A DNA stretch of 64,000 nucleotides, taken from Craterostigma plantagineum (Eukaryota; Streptophyta; Magnoliopsida; Lamiales; Linderniaceae). Below the pieces are notes generated by a model, which was given only the letters and a program-made list of their open reading frames with translations, had not been told where the DNA came from and did not search any database. Within the stretch, counting starts at the first letter, position 1, and each line of letters starts with the position of its first letter. The translations under genes were made by a program, and so were the position numbers. The stretch is from assembly GCA_027422505.1 (NCBI GenBank), contig JAPQWV010000002.1:27568501-27632500 (forward strand), in the 5' to 3' direction. Positions 24,063-36,370 of this stretch are shown in pieces.

Positions 24063-24636
24063 CTGTTTGGCAATCACACCGATTTGAATTTCGATTTCGC
24101 TCAAATCCGAGGGGAAACCCAAATTCTTATAATTCGTCGTATTTGAAATTCCGTGTCAAAGGTCCGTTCGAAATCCAAAACTGAGCACGTAACGACTTTT
24201 CCGTAATTGATAATATGATAACAATATAGTATAAAAATAATGAAAAAGTATAATAACAACAACAATAATAAAAAATAATAATAATAATTAGGGGGCGGAC
24301 GATGATCGAGTCGATTCGCAAGCTCGATGAGCCGACTTGAGCTCGTCATGGATTCGCAATGAGCAGGCTCGAGCTCGACGAGCTCTTGTCGAGGTCGAGG
24401 TCGAGCTCATCACGGTTCGCGAATGAGCCGACTCCAGCTAGGTCACTCGTGGGAAGTGGAAAGCTCGCAAGCCGGCTCAGGAGTTTGTTTTTTATATTAT
24501 TCGTGATTTTTATTTTATTTTGTACTTTTTTAACTTATTTTAGAAAAGTTAGAAATTGAGTTCGATGAGCTTCACGAGCTCGAGTCGAGCACTGTTTTGA
24601 AATCCGAATTTCGAAATCCTAATGTTTGCCAAACAG
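24063..24636. mobile_element. hAT-like MITE with nested gagctcg-rich insert
   Basis: Left ctgtttggcaa and right ttgccaaacag frame arms of gatttgaatttcgatttcg type in inverted orientation. Inside, about 24295-24595, is a second repeat rich in gctcgag/ctcgagc. Non-coding. Boundaries from the inverted ends only. Confidence 0.5.
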
Positions 24637-25212
24637 TGAATTTGAATTTGAAATTATAATTTTGAAAATTTAAAATCAAGCGATTTCGCTCAAATACACG
24701 AATCCAAATGACTCTAATATAACTGTGAAGGAAAAAGAAGTCAACGTATGTAGTGAGTAGTTTTAGATATAATAATTCTATTATTTTTAAATCATGAGTT
24801 TTTTTATAAATATCATGACCATAAATTTATGACTACAATTATAAAAATTTTTATGAGCTTTGATATGGCCACAATGTCACATGTCTAAAAGAGATCATTA
24901 CGACAAAATGATCAATATGAGTATTGATAAATTATCGTACGTGGTATAATCGTATAATTCTAATTTCACTCACTTCGTCATGTCATGCTCTAACGTAGCT
25001 TAATTTAAAATTTATCTTTCAACTAATAAAATATTAAATTATCGATATATAGAAAGTCAAGCGAAGGCTAGACGGTCAATTGACTCGGGTTATTTTTAAG
25101 AGAGCCCACCAGCCCAACTTTATTTTAGACTTTATTTTAGTTTTTTTTCGGCAAGTGGCATGGCCGCCATCACACGGACATGACGCCGTCTGTTTCCCGC
25201 CATTTCCGCCAT
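24637..25212. other. Upstream region of SHOC1
   Basis: AT-rich, no gene or clear repeat found. Confidence 0.35.
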
Positions 25213-25220
25213 TATAAATA
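25213..25220 (+). promoter_or_regulatory. TATA box of SHOC1
   Basis: tataaata 82 bp upstream of the start codon at 25295, in good position for a short leader. Motif-based. Confidence 0.5.
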
Positions 25221-25294
25221 CATAAATTTCAAATCTTTCCTCCTTTTCTCACATCTACTCACTCGTCGTAACTGAGAGAAAAGCACCAGAAGCA

Positions 25295-28200
25295 ATGCGG
25301 ACTCGCTTCCTCGGCACCGATATCTCAGATCAAACCCTAGATTTTGTGCGTTTTACGCCTCCTCAGTTTCCTGCTCCACGTGAATCGTCGGTTCACGCCT
25401 GCTTCGGTGATGTTCGGATTCTGGATCTTCCTTGCGAAGTTGAGATGCTAGCTATCGAAGATGCACTGTCTATGTTCTTATCGGACGTGCTTCCTCACAA
25501 GTTAGATGTGTCCACTGAGGCAATGCTTTCTGAGGTAATTTTGCAGCATCTGCCTGAGTTTTTCAAATGCTTTTCTTATTGCCATTACGATGCTCTGTTG
25601 CTTGTGTTGTCGACGCTGTATGTGATTTCAGATGTACTTCGTTTTCAAAAACTTTTGTGAACGCGTGGAAGCATAAGTTCTGGAGAGTAGTTGTTGTTTC
25701 CTAGCTTTGTGTTTTTACTTTGGGTTTTGGCAGTCTCTGCTTTTGGCACGGAATTCATTTCTTTAGTGCTAATTGTTGTCTTAATACTGCTTTGATGTGG
25801 ATGCTTTTGAAATGCCATGAAAATCAATGTCGGAGCTTGATTGTGTTGTTATGATTATGTGGAGGAGGAATAAGATTCATAATTTGATGAAGTGATCACT
25901 TGTTTTATTTACTTTTAGTTTTATAATATTCTGATTCTCCTTAACTATGTGATGCCTCTGCACTGACATGGATATAGAGGATAGCTGCAATTACATGGAA
26001 ATAATTTCGTCCATTCTTTTACATTATCTCAATATTACTGGATATTCCTTAATGCCACTCTGATAATATGCGTGATTCTTTCACTGTCTCAGTGGACCCT
26101 TATTCTCAAATTAGCGCTGAGGAAGAGCCTCATAACCTGTTGAACTTTGATTTGTGTCATAGTTAATCCATTTGGTGGGAAATTATATGAAGTTATGTAC
26201 TATTTTTCTCCGAAATGGAAGAGTCGAATTGCTGAGGGTCATAGCGATAGAAGGATGCTTACTTCAATAATCTTATACAGGATTTGTTTTTTACAATGCT
26301 TATCCAGGAAAACAAAGAGACAACACCAAATAATTATTTTGAGGATAAACTCGATTTCGTGCACTTCGAAATTCCAGAAATGGATGTATCCTTGTTTCCA
26401 TCTGTAAGATCTTTCTTCTATATTCTCCTGAATGATTAATTTCAGGAGAAAAAGACAAATCTTCTATCACTGCATGTAGCTCCACTTTATCAACTTGCTT
26501 AATGTCCCCAGGAAAGCATTTCTTGTCGCGACGAATGCTTGCAAATTTTCCACGAGGTTTCAGATGCTGAGTGTCCACTGGTAATGTTCACAACTTTGTT
26601 TTCACATCTGCTCGTCCTATCCATATAATGGGCAGACTTGTTTCTTTTGTATTCATACGTCTTAATTTCACTCGATTCATATTAGGATTGAGATGTTAAT
26701 TACTCTCTTCAAAAATCATTTTCTATGTCCCTTTCTTGAACTATAAAAGTGTATTGTACTCTGAAAAAAGTCCTGTTTGAAAGAAGTATCAAGTATGAGG
26801 GTGTAAATCGATTTTTTTTATTAATCATGACCTTAAAGTCAAATCTGTTTCTAAGATGATGTTTGAGAGAAACCGTTTTTATTTACCTGGAAGTGGCATT
26901 GCATTCTCTTCTGCTTTCATGTTATCGTTTTTTATGCACCAGTCTGTGTGTTTGAAACTTGTTTGGACATATGGACTTTTATATCTCTCCTTAAACAATT
27001 TAAAGTTACATCTCCAGGATCTGACTGGTTCTGAGCTTACACTACATCACCCCGATATGCATCAACAAGTGTACTCATTAGATTCTATGCCTATCGAATA
27101 CTCAGTGGAGAATACAGCTGAACCTGAAGAGGCTGGTTTAGTTTCTGCAGAATATCTTTTTGATGTGAAATTTCCTCTTTTTGAAGTGAATGAAGAATGC
27201 CCAAGTGTGGTTTGTGGTGTGTCCACTGTTGATAAACTTCTGAATTTTGAAGATATTGATAAGCTGCAAGTGCTACAACCAGATGAATTGAGTACTGAAA
27301 AGGATCTATTGGGTTTTAAAGAGCTTGACATCACAGAGCATCTCCTGCAACATCATGCTGTTACAAAGTGTCTTGAAGTAGCAGAATTTTTGCCGCGATT
27401 AGACTGTACAGACATTATTGAACTCTCCCATTCAGAGGAGGAATGCTCAAAATTACCTCATGGGACGCAAGATATTGCTTCAACCTTGTCACCTGTTCTA
27501 TTTGACGAGATTTTGTTTTCTGATTTATCCCCATATCATTACTATCAGACACTTCTAAGTTCAATGAAGGAGATGGAAACCGAAAGTTGTGAATCAATGT
27601 TTGCAGAAGCTATGAATTTCAGAAATTTTGGTGACTTAATCGTTTGCCATGAGCTTACCGTTGTAGATAACTCTTTCAAGTCATTACCAGTGCCGATATT
27701 TTCAGATGATGGAAATATCGGTTCACTTCATACACTGATTGAGGAGGTATTGGCCCACATGGATTGGCAGTCTGCATTGGCATCTGATAACCTCTATCTT
27801 GACTGGTGTTTACTACAAGATTATGAGTGTGGATCAGAAAGCTATTCTGATTGTAAGAACCTTTTGTTTGGGATTGATCTCTACAACATGGATGCTTGTA
27901 TCGACTTCGGTGAGAATGGAAGCCTGATAAATGATTTTATTCTATCTGATGAGAAGTGTGATAAAACAGATGCTAACAATCCTTGTGGTGATGCTTCTCT
28001 CACTCATGGTTATCTTGGGGATTCAACTCTGCCCAACGTGACGAATCTGGAAGATAGTAAACGAACAAGTGAAGAGCTTCTACTGGCCACTAGTGTTGAT
28101 AAAGTCCCAGTGTTTGGGGAATCCATGTCAAGCGATCTTGAATATTTTCTCAATCATCGTAAATATGTACCTGGAAGAGAAGATGTGACTGCAGAAAAGT

Positions 28201-30695
28201 CAGTTACAACAAATCCCGAATATCCAATGGTTACTTCAAAGGGCAGAAAGGCTGAGATGGAAGATCAAGTAAATCCTCCACCTGTAAAAGAAAATCAGGT
28301 TAACGCACCTCTGGAAGCTGCAACAGAAGCTGACAAGGACACTGTTATCCATTTTAACTCCATGCAAGTTGGCATGGAACCGAATAAAAAAATTTCATGC
28401 GAGGATTTATACCCCAGCACTATCGTCATCGTGAACACCCGAAATTTTGATGAGGAAATGGTAATTTCCAGGAGAGCCACCTACCAAAAGATTCTTGAAA
28501 TGGAGAAAGAAGGAGCACAAGTTGCAGAACGTGATATCAAATTTACCCGTTGATCTCATAGTAAGTTCTGCAGTTTGCCTCACTTGGTATGACCATAAAA
28601 AATATTGGAAAGAAATCTTCAGCGCCTGGTGCCTCTTCAAATCTCGCTTTGTGCGTTGAGAGTATAGCCACCAACATATTGACGTCGTTGAGTTATGCTT
28701 TCAGCTGCTGCGTACTAGTAAGTTTGCTGTCTAGAGAACTTATGCTTTTGCCAAATGATCTTTCTCCATTTCATGGATAAAATAAAAGCTGAAATATATG
28801 GCATGTCTCTTAGTGATGGTGCCTGGTTGTAAAATCAACATCAAGCTGCCAAACAATAGCTTCAAATCACCAATTATTAATAGTGATGGTTATTGATTAT
28901 TCGGTTGCTTAATATTCTCGATTAAAATGTTTCCCTCCAGATATTCGAGGGAGAAGTCAACTTCCTCGGTAGCATCATGGAATCCTCAGATGAACTCTAT
29001 GCAGCAGCAACCACCTTAGGGATCAATATACAACTCTTCTGCTCATATTCTCCCCAGATGACAGAAGAAATTTTATTGTCCTGCATCAACAGTACAGCAA
29101 AGTCAAGTAAATGCATCTATCCAAAATTGTCGGACTCAGAAAGCTTAGCAGAATCTTTCCTTACTTCATTTCCCTCAGTTAATCCTCTCGTAGCTCATGC
29201 AATCTTGTCTTCAGATGCCATACTTGGCCATTTTCTGAAATTATCAAATGATGCGAGACTTCGTACGCTTCAGAACTTTCAAGTTCCAGATGAAAGCATT
29301 GTTTTGCTGAGTGCAGTAATCAGATATGGAGAGCGTGAAGATTCGAAATCTGGAATGACAGATTGTTCTTCTTCAGTGTCAGTTCCCGACTCAGAAAACG
29401 TAATATTAGAAAATACAGCGTCTGAAAGGAAAAAACCAAAATATACACACGGATTCCAAGATGTTGAGCTTCCAGATGATTTGTTTGATATATGTTCCCC
29501 AGATGATGATCAGCAAAATCCTCCTCAGTCTGTTGTCTTTCACAGCTCTAGGTTCCCTAAAAGTGCTGCACTATCTGAAGGTTCAGAGAAGCTTGACTTA
29601 TCGTTCGATGACATGTTACCGACTGACAGTCAGGAACTCAAGTCTTTTAAGAAAAAGGCATCTAGCAATCAGCTGACCCTTTTTGATTTTCCTTTCACAG
29701 ACGATGTTCAAAAGCCTGAGGAAAGGGCAACATGGATTTCCCAGATTAACATTGACGGTAATCCAAGATTGAGACCAGGTACATCGGTAGATAAAAACGT
29801 AGGAGGGGAAAGTATAAATCTGTATGGAATTTCGCAGAACAAGGTTACAGGTGAAGTTATTGACGTAGACGATAATTCAAGATTTCGCGAAAAAAATTCT
29901 GACAGTTTTTCGCCATTTCAGCTGGACTCAAAGAGTGATTACACGTCTAGATTGAGGAAACGCCCTTTAGGCCAAAATAATCTTCCAACGTTTAAAAGTT
30001 CCTCAGATGATGGTTTTGCATCTGGTGCCTGGGTTTCGAGGAACCCAAAGTATCAAGTCTTGACAAAGGAAAAAGCACTTCCCAATATCATACACAGAGG
30101 ACGTACTCCTACAAAAAGTCAACAAATTGTTGAAGATAATATGGTAGACAAAGCTCCACAGGACTTTTATCAGCAGTCAAGGAGTTTAGGAGCCACACCA
30201 CTCTCAAATGCTCTTCAGTCTTCTCAGCTTCAAAACGGATCACCATGGACGATTGAATTTCTAAACCGTATAAAGGACAAGTGTAATCTGAAGAGGCAGT
30301 CCCGTTTGCATGACTTATATTCGCCTGTGTCGGGGCAATCTTTGAAAATTACCAAAAGGAAAAGTCCCTCAGTACTTGAATCCTTCAGGTATCAGGGAGA
30401 AAGTACTCCAACAAAATCAGCGCGGAAGAGCAGACCAAACAGATCTTCGCAACGTCCAAGCTTATTAAAAGACAAGAAAGACTCTTACTCTATCACTGCA
30501 TCATGGACTCCACTTGACAAGAGAGCAAGAAAGGTGAGCACCTTTTCTTTAGAGTACATATTCTAAATTCCTTCTAAGTCCTAACTGGTGTTAGTTCAAC
30601 TGCAGAAATTATCTTTTACAACAAACGGAAGTGGAGGACAGAGTAGGCTGGTTTGGGTCGATAATAACACTCCTATGGCACACAGGAAATTGTAG
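25295..30695 (+). pseudogene. SHOC1: SHOC1 (SHORTAGE IN CHIASMATA 1), XPF-like meiotic protein; frame broken twice
   Basis: Six exons: 25295-25534, 26308-26403, 26512-26580, 27018-28717, 28941-30533, 30606-30695. The start MRTRFL, the helical TYQKILEMEKEGAQVAERDI block, an XPF-like core (IFEGEVNFLGSIMESSDELY), and the HhH-like region (SFPSVNPLVAHAIL ... YGEREDSKSGMTDCSSSVS) identify SHOC1. With its partner PTD it forms an XPF-ERCC1-like pair promoting class I crossovers in meiosis, without nuclease activity in the known case. In exon 4 the frame needs one base removed in the A-run at 28539-28541 and one in that at 28597-28602; otherwise a stop falls at 28551 after 646 residues and the XPF/HhH half is lost. 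Corrected length would be about 1,261 residues. All splice phases otherwise agree and the downstream 531-codon exon is clean. I call it pseudogene for the breaks, but two assembly errors or a recent allele are equally possible. Confidence 0.8.
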
Positions 30696-30965
30696 CTTCA
30701 AGTAGATTGTAGCTTCATGTACGCAGTAAGGTCTTCGAAATATTATGTATTTTTTCACGTACTAAAGCATCATGTTTCTTCTTTCCATTATCCATAACAT
30801 AAGTTACTATAAAATGGAGAACTTACTGATTATTGCTGAGCGGATAAGGATGGGAAAACAAGAAAGAAAACTAGAGAGCTGTGCTTAAGAAAATGGGCTG
30901 TCATGCGTATGAGTTTGCAGGGCATATATTCTCTATGATTGGTTCGACACCTTTACATGAAATGA

Positions 30966-33900
30966 TTAGTTTCTCTTTCCAGTTTTCAGGTTACGCAACT
31001 CCATAACAAGTTGTTGCCTCTGACCTTCTACTTCAGCAAATCTAAGACTTATTTCTGAATATCTGTCTTGCATTTCCTGCAACTCTCGTTCCATGCTCTT
31101 GTTTCTTTCATGTAATGATGCTAATTCAGTTGACAAGCCGGATACATCTGAGCAATCAGTCCTCGGTTCCTTCACAACCTTATGCAACACCTGTCAAGTT
31201 AAGAAGCTTGGTAAGTTGCGTCTTCTTCTAAGTATTATAAGGTCTCAAGTAGATTTAGATCAGGCTCCATTGTTTTGTAGCATATTTAGTGAAGATAAAA
31301 GTTTCAAAATTTAGACTTATTTTTTCGTAATTGCTTACCTGTTGTTTTTTGTGTAGCCCGTCTTTTAACTTCAGTATCTCCTTCTGCAAGCCTTCTTTCT
31401 CCTTCTCTGTCTTAATAAGTTGATTCCTCACTTCACTGTTCTTGAGTCTCATCTTCTTCACTTCTAACTGTAAGTTCTCTTCCTTTGACTTCTTCTGATC
31501 TACTTGAGCTTTCACATAAGCATTCTCCGTCTTCAGATTATCAGCTTCTTTCGTCACTCTAGCCAGTTCCCTCTCTAGATCCTCCTTTTCCGAAATCCGT
31601 TCCTCGAGTTTATCCAACCTATCTTTCTCGTTCTTCTGTTCTATACGCTCTCGAACTAACTTTTCATATTGATCTTTCAGTTTGACAAGTTCCTCGTTCG
31701 CTTTGTACAGCTCTTCTTCAAGAAATCTGTTCCTACTCCGTAGCTCATTAGCTTCTGAAACTGCTTTCTCAGATATTTCCTCGTTCTCCTCAGCTCTCAA
31801 TGACATCTCAGCAGAATATTGCTCCATTTCTCGCTGAATCTCTTCAGCTTTCGATTTAGCCTGCCTCAATGCTTCCTCCGCGTTTATAGCCCTCTTTTCT
31901 TGTTCAACCTTTAAAACTGTCACCCTTTCAAGATCGTCCTCAAAAACCTGCGCCTGATTTTCCAACTCTCTCTGCATAGATTCGACTTGTATCTCCAGCT
32001 CGTCGATCATATCCAAAGATTCCGAATACTGCCTTTTCTGCCTTTTGACCTCTTCCTCTAAGCTCGAAACTCGGGATTTGAACTGCTTCAGATTTGCCAA
32101 TGTCTCGAGATGGTTTTGCTGTATATCCATCTTTTCTTTCTCATTTTGCTCTAATTTGGACAAGATGTCCCTGTTCTCCATCTCCAAGCTTTCGTAGTCT
32201 GAAGAAAGCCTTTCGACTTCCATCTGTGTCTCCGCCTTTTCCTTCTTGAGAACTTCAATCTCCGAATTCAGTACCTCTATTTCCTTCTTCAGTGTCGCTA
32301 CTTCGTCGTTATTTCCTTGCGCTGCTTTACCCTCTCCGTTAACTTCCATTTCCTTAACTTTGTTCGAGAGTCGGGATATTTCTGCATTTCTCAGTTCCAT
32401 TTTCTTGGTAAGATCTCTCATCCCTATAACCAACTCTGAGTTCGAGTCTTCTGCTTTCTCCACTTGTAACTTCAGCTTCTTATTCAGCTGTTTCTCACGC
32501 TGAAGCTGGCTTTGGACGTCTTCTAGTGAACTTCTCAAGCTTTCAACTTCCGCAGCCACCGATTCCTCGTTCTTAAACTTTGCTGAAGATTTGAGCTGCT
32601 CGCATTCCCTTTGAAGACTATCTCTCTCCTCTTGTAAGCCTGTGATTTGCTCCGATAACTTCTGCCCCTTCGCGTTCTCCTTCATGATTTGCTTACGAAG
32701 GGACAGCACTTCTAAGTCCGATAGTTCGACCCTCCGTTCTAACAATTTTATTTGATTCGCCGACTTCTCCTCCGAAGTTTCCCTTGCTCCATCTCTCGCT
32801 TCGGAAAAGTAAATGTCCGACTCAACACCATCGACGCTTCCGTCTAATTCGTCTCGTGGGGATGTTGTCTCACTCAGGCTTCCACTCTACGCAGACAAAG
32901 AAAAGGAAACATCCAATATCCTACTTTTCAATACGATTAATCATCCAAACTGTTGAATGACCACTTCATGGTATTAAAGCCGAGACCCAAGGTAATGAGT
33001 ACGAACCCTATGAAAAATTTCACGCCTAAGGCTAGATAAGAAAGAAATCAGCCTTAAACGTGAGGGAGCATGTTGAAAATAAAACAAAGCATGATACCAC
33101 TCCCTTCAAGCTTAAGCTTTTAGGCGAAGTGTATCATATTCTAGTTAATAAATTATATTCCAACACGTCCCCTATTGGCTGATTTCTGTCTTATTTAGCC
33201 TCCGACCGTAATTTTCATTTAGCCGGTGCGTAATTCGCTTACTGTGTCCAAAACCCCGATCGTTCTATTCATCTTCGCCGTGCCTGCTATTATTTCCCGA
33301 GGAGAAAAGAAAAAGCGCATTACTTTTGACTCGTATACGATGACTAGAGGGTGTGACTGAAGAAGATAAATGACCGACTACCTTGAATCTGACCCTCCTC
33401 CTTGCATCCTCTGAACTGTAACCTGCTCATTGAAATAACAAAGTTTTCAGAATGTATTAGCTTTTCTATTACACTAATAAAGAAAATGCAGGGTAGGAAC
33501 TAACGTTAAGCACTGTGCCCGACTTCGAAGTCTGCAAAGGCAGAGTTAGATTCACCGGCCTCGTGGCCTCAAACAGATCCGCAAAATCGATCGACACCTC
33601 TCCGAGAAAGCCCGATTTAGACGATCCCTGGGCGAAGAAATAAATCGAAGGTTATTCTTGCTCTTCTTTCTATGTGTCTTAATAACGTTATAGCCCCATT
33701 GGTTTTTCTGTACTTACAGTAGATACAACAACATAGTAAAACTTCTCTCTGACTCTCCCTGTCTTGACCTCTTGGACTAGCTTTAAGGTTTCATAGACTG
33801 GGTTTTCCCATACGCAGGTTCCTTCAATAATCGTAGCTTTAGGCAATCTCAGCGTTGCCTTCCCCACATCTACTGGGACTAGTGAGATCATGAGGCTCTT

Positions 33901-34082
33901 TGCTTTCATCTGTGGGACCTGTTAGAAGATGTTTTTTACTACAGGTTAGTAATTAAATTGCAATAATAGTGCATTTTATGGTTGTTGTGTTAATGAATCA
34001 TATCCATGAAAAAGCATACATTTGTTGCCTGAAACTGCATCTTGAAGACAGCTTTGATCTTCTTCTCGCTCCTCTTAAACAT
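30966..34082 (-). CDS. C2-NT (EEIG1/EHBP1 N-terminal) plus long coiled-coil protein
   Basis: Six exons on the minus strand: 34082-34020, 33918-33718, 33627-33505, 33422-33382, 32884-31339, 31190-30966; all phases agree, total 732 residues. Residues 1-145 form the NT-C2 domain (MFKRSEKKIKAVFKMQFQATN, then LMISLVPVDVGKAT, GTCVWENPVYETLKL, SSKSGFLGEVSIDFADL). A Ser/Asp-rich linker follows, then a coiled coil of about 550 residues with Glu/Lys/Leu heptads to the end. This is the plant 'myosin heavy chain-related' family (At1g63300, At5g41140, At5g52280 type). NT-C2 domains are thought to bring proteins to membranes and the coil to scaffold organelle or cytoskeleton contacts; no function is shown. 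It ends 271 bp from the SHOC1 stop, tail-to-tail. Confidence 0.9.
32885..33381. repeat. Intron 4 of the coiled-coil gene with small repeat remnant
   Basis: About 33060-33180 carries a repeat remnant containing gataccactcccttcaagc and gcttaagctttt words, resembling repeats in the UPF0496 intron. No exon seen. Confidence 0.35.
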
Positions 34083-34623
34083 TCTTCTTCTTGGATCCTA
34101 TTCCTAAGCATGAGAGGTTCTGTGTAGCAGTCTTTGTTCTTCTCGACTAAAGGTGTTAAATAAGATGGGTTATTGAAATTATTTTAGCCTGAATGATTTG
34201 GTGGTTGGGACGGGACGAAGAGCGAAAATTATAATTGTAAGAATAATAATGATTTATAACCCTGTAATAACTTATGGGAGTTAGGGTATAATGATACAAA
34301 CGGATAGTTTCTGGGTTGTGACTTTTTTGGGGAGTTGGATGGATTTCTATTTTCTACAGATGATTTGTCTGTCTGCATGTGCCACCAAGTACGGAGTTGT
34401 AGCCTGTAAATGCAGCTATACTACTTATTATATTATGATGCTTTAAAAAAAGGGCAACTTTTCTGTCGGGCCCTCCTACATTTTAAAAATAGGAATCAGA
34501 CCCTATCAGACATTTTTTTAGTTTTAAGGACCTCTTTTTTGAAAAATTAAGTGAAAAGGACCCAAAACTATGAACGAAATTACCCTTAATAAAAGTTATT
34601 TCTGAATAGTATTTGACGTCAGT

Positions 34624-35477
34624 TTTATGTTACACAGTTATACTGATTTGTTACCGTAACAACCGCAAATGTTAAAGTCATAAGACGTTACTTATAGACA
34701 GTAAAATGTTATTAACAGACATATTTATTACATCGAACTATCGAACCCCATTTTCACACAATCGAGCACAATCGATTGTTAACACCTTGTTTTGTTTTCC
34801 ATCATGCGGTATTACACCATAAACCTAAACCGTAAACCCTAAACTCTACGCGACGACCATTAGCGTTTTTCTATAAAAGATCGAATCATTAGCGTTTCAA
34901 TCTTATTACACGTTTCGACATTGAAAATTGGTAACCCATTATAGGAGCATTGCTCCCTATAATGATGAATTTTCTCTAGGGAAACAGGGGGAGATGGTCG
35001 GGTGGAGGGGTCAAGAACAAGTATAACTGTTACACAATTATACTGATTTGTTGCCGTAAAAACCGTAAGTGTTATTTTAACGTCATAAGACGTTACTTAT
35101 AGACATTAAAATGTTATTAACAGATATATTTATTACATCGGACTATCGAATCCTATTTTTCCCACTGATCTAGCACTGCTCCCTATAATGATGAATTTTT
35201 TGTCTAGGGAAACAGGGGGGAGATGGTCGGGTGGAGGGGTCAAGAACTATTATAACTGTTACACAGTTATACTGATTTGTTACCGTAACAACCGCAAATG
35301 TTACTTTAACGTCATAAGACGTTACTTATAGACATTAAAATGTTATTAATAGACATATTTATTACATCGGACTATCGAACCCTATTTTTCCCACTGATGG
35401 AGCATTGCTCTATATAGTGATGAATTTTCTGTCTAGGAAAACAGGGAGGATGGTCGGGTGGAGGGTTCAAGAACAAT
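34624..35477. repeat. Three tandem units of ~229 bp
   Basis: Units start about 34624, 35022 and 35251, each with gttacacaNttatactgattt, then cataagacgttacttatag, then ggtcgggtggagg near the end. Units 2 and 3 are 229 and 227 bp; unit 1 carries about 170 extra bases in its middle. Copies are close to identical over long stretches. Confidence 0.8.
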
Positions 35478-35497
35478 TATAACAATTTTGCGCTGAA

Positions 35498-35766
35498 AAA
35501 AACACTTCCTTCCATTTGGATAACAACAGTCTTGCATTGAGTACCATATAGCGTCTATTTAGTAACAAACGAAGTTGCAGAAGTACCACATTATTCAAAA
35601 ATAATACTGATTCCTGCAGTAACACATTAACAAATGATGTTGCAGGAAGCGGTATTATTTTTTAATAATGTGTTACTTCTTAGACATTTTTTGTTACTAA
35701 ACAGACAACATATGGTATTCAGTACAAGACTGTTTGTTATCCAAATGGAAGGAAATGTTTTTTTAA
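35498..35766. repeat. Long hairpin (foldback) with ~110-bp arms
   Basis: The left arm starting aacacttccttccatttgga is mirrored by ccaaatggaaggaaatgttt on the right; within them, agtaccatat / atatggtatt and accacattattcaaaaataat / attattttttaataatgtg also pair. The loop of about 40 bp centres near 35630. Non-coding; could fold into a long stem if transcribed. Confidence 0.75.
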
Positions 35767-36370
35767 CACAAAACTGTTATTATTGTCTGGAAACTTGTTA
35801 TCTGTCATTTAGGTATTCAGTGTAATTTTGGCATAAGTCAGGGTTAAATACGTCTTTTTGTATCATTTTAGGGCCTGACAGCTTAGTTTTTCGAGAAGCT
35901 GGTCCTTTATCCTAAACTAAAATTTAGTAGGGCCTGAACCCAAATGCGAATATGTTAATAGGGCCTGAAGTCTAATAAACCCTTAAAAAAAAGGGTCCAT
36001 TAGAAATCAGGCCCACTAAGGGTTTGATTTCGAATTCAGTCTCTGCTTGAGATTTTTTTAGATTAAAGGACCCATTTTGTGTGGTGTAAAAGATATATGA
36101 ACTGGTATAGAATGATCCTTTTGTGTTACAAACATTTAACATATTGGTATGTCAGAGCAATGAAGAGGTACTGCAGAAAATGAACTGCTATCAAATGATC
36201 ATAAATTGATACTGGATTATGGTTTTGTCTTATAAAATTTCAACATACTGGTATGTCCGAGCAATGAAGTGGTACTGCAGAAATGAGTCCTTTAAATTAA
36301 TTTTTTGCCAAGAGGACCTGAATCTTAAATGATACTTATGCGGACCTGAAATGAAAATGCCCCTTACAAA

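Larger units (their letters stand above)
34440..36370. repeat. Composite repeat island (gggcctgaa family)
   Basis: The outer parts carry repeated gggcctga/gggtcc words and end in roughly inverted aaaagggcaac... and ...gaaaatgccccttac, suggesting one large non-autonomous element of about 1.9 kb. A relative lies at about 56400-56725. Nested inside are the tandem repeats at 34624-35477 and the hairpin at 35498-35766. No coding frame of note. Confidence 0.5.

Noticed and set aside
28558..28573. A tiny intron (gtaagttctgcag) explaining the SHOC1 frame break
   Set aside because: At about 13 bases it is far below any plant intron, and removing it would delete residues of a SHOC1-like stretch.
31093..32503. 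Plus-strand frames within the coiled-coil gene
   Set aside because: Antisense shadows of Glu/Lys/Leu-rich coding sequence.
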